Shown here: positions 8,701-16,131 of the stretch, one piece after another
How positions within the stretch are numbered: the stretch's first letter is position 1
Layout: the number at the start of each line of letters is the position of its first letter
Source: Thiosulfatihalobacter marinus
GTDB lineage: Bacteria > Pseudomonadota > Alphaproteobacteria > Rhodobacterales > Rhodobacteraceae
NCBI RefSeq assembly: GCF_016019955.1
Contig: NZ_JAECRZ010000020.1
Location: 1-37,939, forward strand
DNA length: 37,939 bases
Direction: 5' to 3'
Program-made: the position numbers and the translations under genes
Notes under the pieces: model-generated
Databases searched by the model: none
The model's input: the letters and a program-made list of their open reading frames with translations, nothing else
Told to the model about the DNA's origin: nothing

Positions 8701-11700
8701 GGACGACGAGCTGCCCACCAGACCGGCGATCACTTCGGTGAATTGCGTCACGGACGGGAGGATCTGATCGAACGTCGAAGCCATGCCGACGAGCGCGGCA
8801 TACATTTCCCGACCGCTATCGGTGGTCAGGTCGATGGCCTCGATCATCGCCCGGTATTCGGCGCGGCTTTGCGGCATCGCGAGGTTCATGTCGGTCAGGG
8901 CATCGGTTGCCTGCCGGGTCATGGTCTCAATCCGCTCGGCCTCGGTATAGAAGCTTTGGAAATATGTCGTGGTGGCGGTGTTGTAGGCATCCAGCCCGCC
9001 AAACGCCGCGACCAGATCAGACGCCGCCGACGCGCCCGAGATACCCACGAGATCAAAGACATGCCCCAGAGTGTCGGACACGCTCTGCACGGCGGTCAGC
9101 GTGGTGGTCAGGCGAGTCAGCGTTTGGGTCGCGGTTTCCCCTTCCTCGATCAGACCTTCCAGACCAGGCAGCATGAGCGCCATTTCGTCGCCGATCTCGC
9201 CAAGGGCTTTTGCAACAGCCTCGGCCTTTTCGTCGTCGTCCAGCCCTTTGAGGGAAACATCCAGAGTCGTGGCGAACCCGGCAAACGCATCGGCGCCAAA
9301 ACCCAGCACATCCGCCATATCAACGACGCCCATCTGGATGTCCGACAGCGCGGAAAGGATCGGCCCAACCGTCTCGTCATCGAGCGCGCCGACCTTGGTT
9401 TTCTTCGAAGAGATCAGCCCGAACAACCGCGTGGTTTTGGTCTTCACGAAAGACTGGATCAAAGCGTCGTACTCGTCGACCGTGATCCGCAAACCGCTAT
9501 TCAGAACCTTGGTTTTGCCGATCAGCGCCGAGAACGCCAAAGCGACCAGACCGATCGCCGGGATCGCTGCGCCGATCGCGCCAAGCCCCCCGATGGACCC
9601 GCTCACAAGGCCCCCAAGGTTGGCGAAAGACGAAGACAAGCCGCCGCCGGAAAAAACGCCCGCGAGACCGGAGCCGATACCCCCCAAAAAGCCGCCGCTG
9701 CCACCGAGTCCACCAAGCAGCCCCCCGAGAAAGCCGTCAGGCGCGCTGCCTCCAACACCAGCCAAGCCGCCAGAAGATCCAAGCAAGATTTGATCAAGAC
9801 CCAGAACACTCGTTACGCTGGCAACGACCGGCAAAACGACTTTCGCGTGTGCGAACTGGTACCCAATGTCTTTGAGCATCCCTGAAATGGTGTCGCCAAG
9901 GCTGCCGCCTTCGAAAGCGGTTCTTGTGATCTGCTGACTCCACTGCCCCTGCAGATCAACGACACGTTGCATTGCAGTTTCGGCATCTTCGATGGCAATG
10001 AGCTGCATCGCCATTGCCTCGATCTGCTCACCGCTCATCTTGTCGGCTTCTTTGCCGAGGCGCTTGTAAACACCGGCGAGAGCCTCATACTCTCGACGCT
10101 GTTTTTTGGTCATGCCGAGCAATGCTGCGCGGCTCGCCAGCTCAGCTTGCAACGCAGCAATTGCGGACTTTGATGCCGAGCCCGTGTCAGCCTTGTTTGC
10201 CAGACGTTCACGTTCGCGCGCGGCTTCGCGCTCTTTGTCGAGAACAGCATCAAGAGCCAAGCCATGCTCGAACTGGAAACGTTTCACATCGACTGCAAAA
10301 CGCTCAAAGATGTTGCTTGCTCCAGCCTCCTCAGCATCAAATTCAACAGTCTTTTTGAGCCTGACAGCCTCGAAAGACGCCTCTCGTATGGACTTTCCAG
10401 CCCGAAGTGCGTTGATTTCCGCTTGCTTTGCCGCGTTAGAAAGCGCCCCGCCTCCGATGCTTTCCAAAAGCGAGAGGATTGCATTCACTTCTACGCGGAC
10501 ACCGGACATCGCCCCCGCCCATGCCTCTGAGGCCGCTTCAGCATCATATGTCAAATTGGCCGCGCGGCTCAGTGACGCTTCCGTTTCCAGAATTTCCCGA
10601 TAGAAGTTTCTCTGCTCTTCGGTCATTCGTCCAAGACCGCCGGTAATCGCTTCGAAATTCTCACGAAGCCCAATGACAGCGGCCAGCTGATCGTCAATCG
10701 AAGTCGCCTGACGAACCGCCTCTAAGGCGGACGCCAGCCTCTTCGCGCTCACGGCCTGGTCATCCATCCAATCCGGCGGGATCAGTTTCTCAATCCTGGC
10801 AAGTTCAGACCCGAACCTGCCTGAAAACGTATCCGCCAGAAGTGCAGTAGCCTCTGCCGCCCCGAGCATGACCTCACGGATGCGCAGATTCTGCATCTTC
10901 TCAGCCAGCAAAATCGTCTCGCTATTTACGATACCGAAATTGTCGGCAATGTATTTTGTCGCATCCGCCCCAGACAGAGCCGCACTGCGATACTCATCTA
11001 TGGTCGCTTCAAGGTCTGAAATTGTGTCGTCCAGGGCTTGCGCATCGCGACGCGCACCAATGGCCCCTGCGGCCCACTGTCCAAAGGCGGCGGCCCCGGC
11101 AATCAGGCCAATTGTCAGGAGCGTTGTCGGGTTGATCACCTGCAAGATGGCCGCACCAACCGCACGCACCGACTTCACACCGCCGCCCATCTGGTTCAGC
11201 ACCTGGGAGACTTGTGTACCCTGCTGCATGGCAAGCATGAACGGATTTTGGCCTGCGGCCATCATCATTCCGATATCATTGAACTGGAAAGCAAGGTTGG
11301 CGGTGTGATGGGTGGCGACTTTCGCTTGCGCCCCATATCCAGCTGCGGCCTTCCCTGTCCCCAGGTACTGCTTTTCAACAAGGCTCAGAACATGACTCGC
11401 CTCCTGCTGCGAGATAACACCCGACTGAACAGCTTGATTGACCTGCTCCTGTGCCGCCTCATATCGCTTGGACGCGGCAAAAACCGGGTCAACGGACGCC
11501 CTGAGTTGATCAAAAGACCGCGCCTGTCTATTGAGCTGAGACACCCATGCCTTGGCTGATGCGGACGCCGCCCGATTTGCACGATCCAGCCCCGTCATTG
11601 CGGCAATTTGCTTTTGCGCAGCGCTTTCACCGCTTGCCGCCGCACTCCCCCATGCCTGAGCCATGTTTGCGGCATCACGAACAGCATCACGCGATACCTT

Positions 11701-11814
11701 GTCAAAGCTCACTCCGATCGACTGCAAAGCCGAACGCGCGGCCTTCGCCCCGGTCTCAAACGCGGCAGCGTCAAGCGACGCGGAAGCGCGCAGCGCGCCT
11801 ATCTCTTGGGCCAT
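5716..11814 (-). CDS. Tail tape measure protein
   Basis: 2032 residues. The helical N-terminus resembles prophage tape measure proteins (RASASLDAAAF start, then a long Ala/Gln-rich helix). A Gly-rich hydrophobic region lies near residues 680-790. Residues about 1232-1474 form nine units of about 27 residues, and residues 1486-1734 form eight units of about 31. The C-terminus has the FASGGVHGGG...VGERGPEL sequence common in this family. It fixes tail length and helps DNA entry; at about 0.15 nm per residue it could span roughly 300 nm if the repeats are extended helix. It is far longer than the usual 700-1200 residues. It follows the G/GT chaperones, as in lambda. Confidence 0.96.
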   Translation of the reverse strand: MAQEIGALRASASLDAAAFETGAKAARSALQSIGVSFDKVSRDAVRDAANMAQAWGSAAASGESAAQKQIAAMTGLDRANRAASASAKAWVSQLNRQARSFDQLRASVDPVFAASKRYEAAQEQVNQAVQSGVISQQEASHVLSLVEKQYLGTGKAAAGYGAQAKVATHHTANLAFQFNDIGMMMAAGQNPFMLAMQQGTQVSQVLNQMGGGVKSVRAVGAAILQVINPTTLLTIGLIAGAAAFGQWAAGAIGARRDAQALDDTISDLEATIDEYRSAALSGADATKYIADNFGIVNSETILLAEKMQNLRIREVMLGAAEATALLADTFSGRFGSELARIEKLIPPDWMDDQAVSAKRLASALEAVRQATSIDDQLAAVIGLRENFEAITGGLGRMTEEQRNFYREILETEASLSRAANLTYDAEAASEAWAGAMSGVRVEVNAILSLLESIGGGALSNAAKQAEINALRAGKSIREASFEAVRLKKTVEFDAEEAGASNIFERFAVDVKRFQFEHGLALDAVLDKEREAARERERLANKADTGSASKSAIAALQAELASRAALLGMTKKQRREYEALAGVYKRLGKEADKMSGEQIEAMAMQLIAIEDAETAMQRVVDLQGQWSQQITRTAFEGGSLGDTISGMLKDIGYQFAHAKVVLPVVASVTSVLGLDQILLGSSGGLAGVGGSAPDGFLGGLLGGLGGSGGFLGGIGSGLAGVFSGGGLSSSFANLGGLVSGSIGGLGAIGAAIPAIGLVALAFSALIGKTKVLNSGLRITVDEYDALIQSFVKTKTTRLFGLISSKKTKVGALDDETVGPILSALSDIQMGVVDMADVLGFGADAFAGFATTLDVSLKGLDDDEKAEAVAKALGEIGDEMALMLPGLEGLIEEGETATQTLTRLTTTLTAVQSVSDTLGHVFDLVGISGASAASDLVAAFGGLDAYNTATTTYFQSFYTEAERIETMTRQATDALTDMNLAMPQSRAEYRAMIEAIDLTTDSGREMYAALVGMASTFDQILPSVTQFTEVIAGLVGSSSSLVQQMISETNSLISASDRAAQAWYAAADNLRDLIMTLINARGSTLTPAQQVSANRNLTQSLYQAALGGDVDAARSFGGAAQDYLDAVRNTAGSYADYKRAEGQIRAQAKFLTGISELEGASQDAIVTLAEQQLGVLNNLNDYLQSVEEIDPDDLEGFVQSLESLQVAIKEAEMFSYDFLKERLQVTVDLIPTADVPEDVRDLMAAATTGIQSTIDFAVHADDLTPDLRWLAVSQASRHLTTIDFALGDELEEDTARLALMSSGSITRTVNAVINNDLSQDEMRLALAGNSELARVVNVALSSDAEQEAIHLALQNAGTYAVSVRAALDASDQVRQIVFTDGSSYAAMIEAAFSNKLTDDQRRVLLEQQGEYAVNVLATLSQDIPAPIQSLLLDANTAAIRAITISFVFGDDLTQEERWTLMHDGREILQTLNLAVNPMSVTSLDVLLLDQLAVGSGAVTRAVIAEMWGMSKIGRNGQGYLGQLEAGNGAVTRAVRGQMWLDKIGPRGVDYLGQLYLGDGPTTRAIRGGMWLDHIGQRGNAYFAQLTAGGGSVTRAIKGATWLDKIGGAGKSYLGQLFTGDGSVLRAVKGATWLDKIGAKGSNYLAQLIEGNGSVIRAVKGETWLDKIGAFGKSYLSQLFVGSGSITRAIKGAVDVGGLSGLGSTFLAQLAAKTSTVQKIIEGIVDISGLSKKEQTLLSMVTGAVAGTVMLGGAVSFDPSKDFTNWFGDVLDDGITSPLSDLTTELTGSLSELVQAVQDHESALASIQDSTKQAQIDSIIAGLQTNNRGMSFANDGQILALANLMGIDTQNRDIGNVMWDVAQRSQFDALERFYYDPTGVAAQRFMDGLAPDSGSQYTRSDFKVVVNPDKPWLRDVTGPLGKTFHQVGINRMRELIDGVVLGTIPAFASGGVHGGGWAMVGERGPELAYMPPARVYSAPQTRDMLSSGELRELLTEIRLMRQEQRQLGLRSDRHQKKTADILDKWDVIGLPQEQT
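6613..7359 (-). repeat. Tape-measure repeat array 2 (eight 31-residue units)
   Basis: Residues 1486-1734 of the tape measure consist of eight head-to-tail units, one of 32 and seven of 31 residues (93 bp). The consensus is L-x-Q-L, then G-x-G-S-V-T-R-A-V-K-G, then TWLDKIG, then G-x-x-Y. The middle copies are most alike and the last two have lost TWLDKIG. The DNA is also visibly repetitive (a sequence encoding TWLDKIG recurs). Confidence 0.93.
7393..8121 (-). repeat. Tape-measure repeat array 1 (nine units of about 27 residues)
   Basis: Residues 1232-1474 contain nine degenerate units of 25-28 residues. The pattern is D-D-L-T-x-D-x-R-x-L-A-L followed by a short Gly/Ser turn and a hydrophobic strand ending in alanine-leucine. 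One unit (SSGSITRTVNAV) carries the same core as array 2 (GSGAVTRAV), so the two arrays may share an origin. Confidence 0.75.
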
Positions 11815-11856
11815 ATTTGCCTCATTTTCATTGGGGGCCTTGTGACCACAGCCCGA

Positions 11857-12782
11857 CTATTCGTCTGGCTGTGGTTTTTGACTGAAAGCGGCCCTCACCT
11901 GGTCCGCTACTTTCTTCCGCTCTATCTGGACGCCGGGGTCATCTTCTGGGTGATCTTCAAACGCCGGACTGACGGCCATAGGGCGCTGGCCACGCCGATA
12001 GCCGCTCACGTAGGCAACGCTGCAAGCCCTGATTTGCTCCGCCTCCCAAGGCTCCAATTTGGTCCCTGTAGCCTGTGAGAAGTTGAGGATTTCCGACCAC
12101 GACAGAGGCTCAATTCCCAAGCCGCTATTTTGGAACCAACCAACGCCAGATGGCCCCAGAAACTCAAGAAAGTACGCAACCCTTCCTAGTTTCGGGAGGT
12201 TCAGGTCAATTCCTTCCCGCATCCAGAATTTGCGCCGGGTCACGCCACCCCATTCTTCCGGGGCAGCGTCCAAAAACCCAGATTGCATAGCGTAAAGCGT
12301 TAGCCTGTTGAGACGTTTCCCAACACGCGTGCACGATCATTTGCCGCCGATGCGATCTGTTCGACAAATGACTTGTGATCACTCGGACCAACAAAGCGGT
12401 TCAAATTCAGGAACCAGTCCGCATCCTTCGCGCGCGCGGGCTTTCCGGCGCGATTCACATTCTTGAAGCCTGTGATGACCGCGCATCCGGCTTTGACCAA
12501 AATATCATGCACCTCGTCAAAATCTACGTCTTTGCTTTCGTCGCCACCACCATCTTCTTCTTGGCCGCGAACCTCCAAAGCGCGGGCCTTTTTCGCCTCG
12601 TGCATCGCGGCGCGTACCGACGCGGCCTCGCGCCCCTTCATGATGACCAGACAGGGTTTGCCGTTGTCCTTGTACGGGTCATCGTCATTGTCAAAAAGCG
12701 GGCGTCCAGTCCCCGCGCACAGAACATGATATTCGAAGCCGTCTTCTGCCTTCGAAACACTGTCAAACCGATCAAAATCCAT
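11857..12782 (-). CDS. GT tail-assembly chaperone fusion, made by -1 frameshift
   Basis: Ribosomes starting at 12782 that slip back one base at GGGAAAC (12321-12315) continue through CGT CTC AAC into the -1 frame, open to the stop at 11857. The product is about 308 residues (156 from G, 152 from the T frame). The T part (also an isolated ORF from ATG 12288) is helical, has an LEPWEAEQIRA segment and ends in an acidic tail. This mirrors lambda G/GT, whose fusion recruits the tape measure to the tube protein. Position between tube and tape-measure genes fits. The ATG at 12288 might also be used alone. Confidence 0.85.
12300..12782 (-). CDS. G-type tail-assembly chaperone
   Basis: 160 residues from ATG 12782, which follows AAGGA; the upstream start at 12830 is less likely. 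It is acidic in the middle (EEDGGGDESKD, about 85-97) and unlike known enzymes. It lies just after the major tail protein and just before the T frame, the lambda gene G position. It probably binds the tape measure during tail assembly. The frameshift signal lies five codons before its stop, so most ribosomes should make only this protein. Confidence 0.85.
   Translation of the reverse strand: MDFDRFDSVSKAEDGFEYHVLCAGTGRPLFDNDDDPYKDNGKPCLVIMKGREAASVRAAMHEAKKARALEVRGQEEDGGGDESKDVDFDEVHDILVKAGCAVITGFKNVNRAGKPARAKDADWFLNLNRFVGPSDHKSFVEQIASAANDRARVLGNVSTG
12315..12321 (-). promoter_or_regulatory. -1 ribosomal frameshift heptamer GGGAAAC
   Basis: On the minus strand the zero-frame codons read TTG GGA AAC, so the heptamer is G GGA AAC, a valid X XXY YYZ slippery site. 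Lambda uses GGGAAAG at the same place. The downstream frame has no stop until 11857. Confidence 0.88.
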
Positions 12783-12860
12783 ATTTTTTCCTTGTGGTTC
12801 CGGTTCAGTCAGGCCGGGGGAGTGAACCACGCCCCGCCCGGCCCTACCGCACAGAGCGGG

Positions 12861-13310
12861 TTACGCAGCGGCCTTTTCGATGATCGCGCTAGGCGAGATC
12901 TCAATCGAAGCAGACGCCGTCACAACGTCATCATTGCCACCGATATTCGGCTTGAAAGACATCACGAGCCCCTCGAAGTAGAAGATCGTTCCGTCCTGAA
13001 GCGTGACCGCAAAATAGGCGTTGCTGTCACTCTCCAGAGCCGTTTTCATGGCGGTCTGCCCCGCATCATCCGGGTCCAGCGCAAGCGCCGGGTTCAGCGT
13101 GCCGTTGTTGTAACCGCCCTTGCTTTTCTTGACGCCGCGAGACGCGAGAGGGCTGTGGGTGACAAGCGCCCATTCCTTGCCGAACTCGCCCACGTTGGTC
13201 AGTTCGCCCACATTCGTGAAGGTCAGCGCGTCAAAGCCGGTTTCGTCATGCGTGGCCGGAGCGGTATTCGAAATGCCCAGCGTTACCCCGCTGGCTGTTT
13301 GATGTCCCAT
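12861..13310 (-). CDS. Major tail tube protein
   Basis: 149 residues. The beta-rich sequence begins MGHQTASGVTLGIS and includes a GTLNPALALD stretch and an acidic, strand-forming C-terminal half, like siphovirus tube proteins. ATG 13310 follows AAGGAAAA. It lies between tail-completion genes and the G/GT chaperones, where the tube gene is expected. It polymerises around the tape measure to form the DNA conduit. No sheath gene follows, supporting a non-contractile tail. Confidence 0.85.
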   Translation of the reverse strand: MGHQTASGVTLGISNTAPATHDETGFDALTFTNVGELTNVGEFGKEWALVTHSPLASRGVKKSKGGYNNGTLNPALALDPDDAGQTAMKTALESDSNAYFAVTLQDGTIFYFEGLVMSFKPNIGGNDDVVTASASIEISPSAIIEKAAA

Positions 13311-13366
13311 GATGTTTTCCTTTCAGGGGTAAAAGCGCCATCGGGCGCGGGTGAATAGGCGGGTGC

Positions 13367-13675
13367 CTATTTCTTTGCAGGCACGGGTTTCAGCCCGTCC
13401 TTGAACTCAACGAGAACTTCGCCATCCGCTTCGACGGCGGCTTCAACGGTGCCTTCGTAGGTCACGCCGTTCGGCATCGTGAAGACCATCTTTTTGCCAA
13501 TAGCCGGGGCCTGTCCCTTGAACAGCGCATAGGGATGTCCCGGACGATCTGACGACAAGGGGTGACGCCCAAGCTTGACGCCTTCGACGCGCGCGGGGGC
13601 CTTTTTTTGCTTCTTGTCCTTGGCATCAGGCATCAGTTCTTTGTCCGCCGGGGCGGTTTCAGTCTTTCCAGACAT
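13367..13675 (-). CDS. Small tail-region protein of unknown function
   Basis: 102 residues from ATG 13675 (ATG 13678 is too close to the AAGGA site). Lys/Ala-rich disordered N-terminus, then a compact beta-type domain (MVFTMPNGVTYEGTV) ending in a short Pro-Ala-Lys tail. It lies between the tail-completion protein and the tube protein. No family recognised. It may be a minor virion component. Confidence 0.65.
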   Translation of the reverse strand: MSGKTETAPADKELMPDAKDKKQKKAPARVEGVKLGRHPLSSDRPGHPYALFKGQAPAIGKKMVFTMPNGVTYEGTVEAAVEADGEVLVEFKDGLKPVPAKK

Positions 13676-13693
13676 CATTGTTCCTTTCTTGGA

Positions 13694-14047
13694 TCAGTCG
13701 CTGTGAGTCAGCGAAAAGGTGAGCGAAACACGGGACACAGCATCTTTGCCGCCACCAATTGTGTCTCGGACGGCAACCAGCTTCGCGCTGATGACCGGCC
13801 CGCCGGAATAGCCCTCAAGGGACGCCCGCACCTGCCTTGAAACAGTGAGCGCTTCCGAAAAAGTCTCATCCCAACAGTCTATTTGCACCACGCTCTGCAT
13901 CAATCCGGCGGTGTTGTATGTGTGAAACCGGCGACCCGACATCCGCATCATGGTGACACGCGGCATGGCCTCGCCATCGCTGAAATATCCCCATTTGACA
14001 GGGCACGTCAGCGCAGCGTCTAGAATGCTGAAAAGGTGTTCTTCCAT
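13694..14047 (-). CDS. Tail completion protein (DUF3168-like)
   Basis: 117 residues from ATG 14047, which overlaps the upstream stop (TGATG). The central VQIDCWDETFSEAL pattern followed by a short VR..LEGY helix is typical of DUF3168 tail-completion proteins. In lambda-like and HK97-like phages this protein caps the tube end that joins the head. Order after the HK97 gp10-like gene fits. Confidence 0.8.
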   Translation of the reverse strand: MEEHLFSILDAALTCPVKWGYFSDGEAMPRVTMMRMSGRRFHTYNTAGLMQSVVQIDCWDETFSEALTVSRQVRASLEGYSGGPVISAKLVAVRDTIGGGKDAVSRVSLTFSLTHSD

Positions 14048-14496
14048 CACAGCCCCCGCCGCGCGCGGCGCGCGATCGTAGCGTCGATTTCCCGCCGCAA
14101 CTCATCGACAAGCCCATTCAGAATATTATCCTTATGGGCTTCCCAAGAGGGTGTAAGCATGGGCTGCGGGGCAACGGCCCCGACGTACTTCCCGCTCTTG
14201 TGGTAACGCGGAGCGGTACCCCATTCCAACAAGTGCGCCTGACGCTTTGACGTGCCTACGAACATCGTCACAGCCGATTGCGGCACATCCGGGCGTGGCT
14301 GACCGGATTTGAGCTTCAATGAGACCTGGAACACGTCATCATCAGCGCCCGGCCAAAACCCGTTCGCCATGTCTGCCACGGGCAACAACTGATTTCTCAG
14401 AGCGCGCTTGACGACTGCCTTCGATGTCGCTTTTGGCAGGGCAGCAAGCACGTTATCAATCTCGCGCAGCCCTGCAATGCTGAACTCTGCCCTCAT
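14047..14496 (-). CDS. HK97 gp10-like neck/tail-completion protein
   Basis: 149 residues. The conserved block EWGTAPRYHKSGKYVG...PQPMLTPSWE (about 90-121) is typical of the HK97 gp10 family. It is coupled by ATGA to the upstream head-tail adaptor. Probably part of the neck that joins head and tail. Confidence 0.87.
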   Translation of the reverse strand: MRAEFSIAGLREIDNVLAALPKATSKAVVKRALRNQLLPVADMANGFWPGADDDVFQVSLKLKSGQPRPDVPQSAVTMFVGTSKRQAHLLEWGTAPRYHKSGKYVGAVAPQPMLTPSWEAHKDNILNGLVDELRREIDATIARRARRGL

Positions 14497-14849
14497 GTTT
14501 TGCTCTCACACAGGAAATCGAGAAACTGACGCGGCTTTTCCCGGTTCGGTTCAACCGCGCGAATGTTATAGACCATGTCGGTGGTCTTATCGCGGATCTG
14601 CCAGCGGGTGGTCGTCGCGATCGTCAGCGCCGCTGTCGTACTGGATCTGCGCACCGTAACGACCGTGACCTGCCTGCCCGCCAGTCTGCCCGCAAGCACG
14701 CTCTCACCACCGCGCAGAAAAACAAAGCGCGCCCAACACTCAAACCGTTCTTCCGGCGCAAGTACCTCCCCACCCACAGCATCAGGTGTGCCGACGAGTT
14801 CTTCAAAACCCACCCGCCATGCAAAGTCACTTGCCGAGGCACACATCAT
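14493..14849 (-). CDS. Head-tail adaptor (phage head-tail joining family)
   Basis: 118 residues from ATG 14849 (a second ATG follows at 14846). Small beta-barrel-like sequence with FVFLRGGESVLAGRLAG in the middle and a C-terminal YNIRAVEP motif, as in head closure proteins of the SPP1 gp16/HK97 type. Start and stop overlap both neighbours. It should bind below the connector ring to close the filled head. Confidence 0.8.
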   Translation of the reverse strand: MMCASASDFAWRVGFEELVGTPDAVGGEVLAPEERFECWARFVFLRGGESVLAGRLAGRQVTVVTVRRSSTTAALTIATTTRWQIRDKTTDMVYNIRAVEPNREKPRQFLDFLCESKT

Positions 14850-15439
14850 CACACCGCAAATTTTCGATAGCGGAGTGTAAGCCGATCCACGCAGATCGAA
14901 ATTCCCTCGCGCGCAGACTCATCAACAGCGCCGTCACGATTTTCAAAATGGAATGCGGTGAGTTGCTTCGCCGCTTCGACAATGTCTCTCGGCAGTGAGT
15001 CAACATCTGCGAACCCGGCAGAAAAGCGAATATCAACCGCGTCCGGTCTGTCGATCAGAGCGGGCCAGACCTTTCCGGACAAAAGCACCACGACGCAGTC
15101 GCGACCGCGACGAGTCAGCAAATAGTCTGAGGACGGCACCACCTGAGCCGTACCGTCAGGATCGGTATACCGGATTTCATCCACAGCGGTGACCCGAGCA
15201 AACGGCAACCGAAGCACCTGCGACGTGAACGCCGCCGCCTTGACCGACCATTGCTGATCGACAAGCGGAAAACCCAACCCGCCAAACCCGTCAGCGTCCA
15301 CATCCAGATGCGCCGACGCGACTTTGATCGCCGCCGAGACCTCGCTATCGAAGTCATCGCCCAACAACCGCAGATGCGCCTTGGCGGCGGCAAGGTCGAT
15401 CAGATCATCGCCGCCACCTGAGATCCGTTCAAGCCACAT
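14849..15439 (-). CDS. Head-tail connector (gp6-like)
   Basis: 196 residues. The N-terminal helices (IDLAAAKAHLRLLGDDFDSEV) and C-terminal PRDIVEAAKQLTAFHFENR segment match the gp6-like connector family (DUF-type phage gp8/gp6). It binds the portal and starts the neck. First of the four overlapping neck genes. Confidence 0.86.
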   Translation of the reverse strand: MWLERISGGGDDLIDLAAAKAHLRLLGDDFDSEVSAAIKVASAHLDVDADGFGGLGFPLVDQQWSVKAAAFTSQVLRLPFARVTAVDEIRYTDPDGTAQVVPSSDYLLTRRGRDCVVVLLSGKVWPALIDRPDAVDIRFSAGFADVDSLPRDIVEAAKQLTAFHFENRDGAVDESAREGISICVDRLTLRYRKFAV

Positions 15440-15456
15440 GCAGGCGATCCCCCAGT

Positions 15457-16053
15457 TCAGTCAGCCGACGCGGCAGACATGCCCGACAATTCGTCTTCGG
15501 TCGGGACCATGGCCACCAGTTTTTTCAGTCCTTCGAGCAGATCGGCCTCTTCCGCGCCATCCTTCAGGACTGGTGTGATCTGACCCGCGAAGGCATGCAA
15601 CTGAACCGACACGGCGGCAAATTCCAACCGGGCTGTGCTCAACTGCGCGCGCAGGTCTTCGATTTCCGCCGCGCGCGCCCCCAGCGCTGCCTTCAACTCG
15701 CCGATTTCGGTCTTGGCCTCGGTATGCGCCGACTCAAGCGATGCACCGCACGGCGCGCACATCCCGGCCTTTTCCCAAGCCGCGGCCACGTCCGGGTGCA
15801 ACCATGTCTCATCCCGCACCTTCAGCGAATACTTACGCCCCTCGACCGCTGTTTTCATGCGCACATGCACACCGGCTACGCACAGCTTTTCACCAGCCAG
15901 CGCCTTGAATTCGTCTTCCGACAGGTCCAGTCGCTGGCCCGCGTGACAAACCGTCTTTGCGGCCTCACCTTCGCCCTCGACAATATCTTCCAACGCAAAC
16001 GCCACGATGATCCGGGGCGAGTCCTGCGATGCGGTTTTCTTCTTTGCCGCCAT
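15457..16053 (-). CDS. Coiled-coil protein downstream of capsid
   Basis: 198 residues. Lys-rich N-terminus, a beta-type region to about residue 90, then a long helix (about 107-150) with heptad-like spacing, predicted coiled coil. A CAPCG motif lies at about 99-103. It is the first gene after the capsid terminator and the first before the connector. No family recognised. It could be a head decoration or structural protein. Confidence 0.65.
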   Translation of the reverse strand: MAAKKKTASQDSPRIIVAFALEDIVEGEGEAAKTVCHAGQRLDLSEDEFKALAGEKLCVAGVHVRMKTAVEGRKYSLKVRDETWLHPDVAAAWEKAGMCAPCGASLESAHTEAKTEIGELKAALGARAAEIEDLRAQLSTARLEFAAVSVQLHAFAGQITPVLKDGAEEADLLEGLKKLVAMVPTEDELSGMSAASAD

Positions 16054-16073
16054 GATCAGCGTCCTTTCATTTC

Positions 16074-16108
16074 AAAAAGAAGCGCCGCCCGATCATGCCG
16101 GACGGCGC
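16074..16108 (-). terminator. Intrinsic terminator just after capsid gene
   Basis: On the minus strand GCGCCG-t-CCG pairs with CGG-g-CGGCGC (16108-16082), followed by TTCTTTTT (to 16074). It lies 24 bp past the capsid stop. It would make capsid mRNA end here while some transcription continues into the neck genes. Confidence 0.82.
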
Positions 16109-16131
16109 ATGGTCATAGTTTACTTCGCCGG

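Noticed and set aside
7414..9885. Long open frame (823 codons, plus strand) inside the tape measure
   Set aside because: It is antisense to the tape measure, whose repeats, family motifs and ATGA-coupled neighbours are clear. High-GC DNA gives long open shadows. The same applies to 5782-7362.
13367..13675. Small tail gene as an artefact
   Set aside because: Kept as a gene because it has an AAGGA site, fills a gap in a tightly packed operon and has a coding composition.
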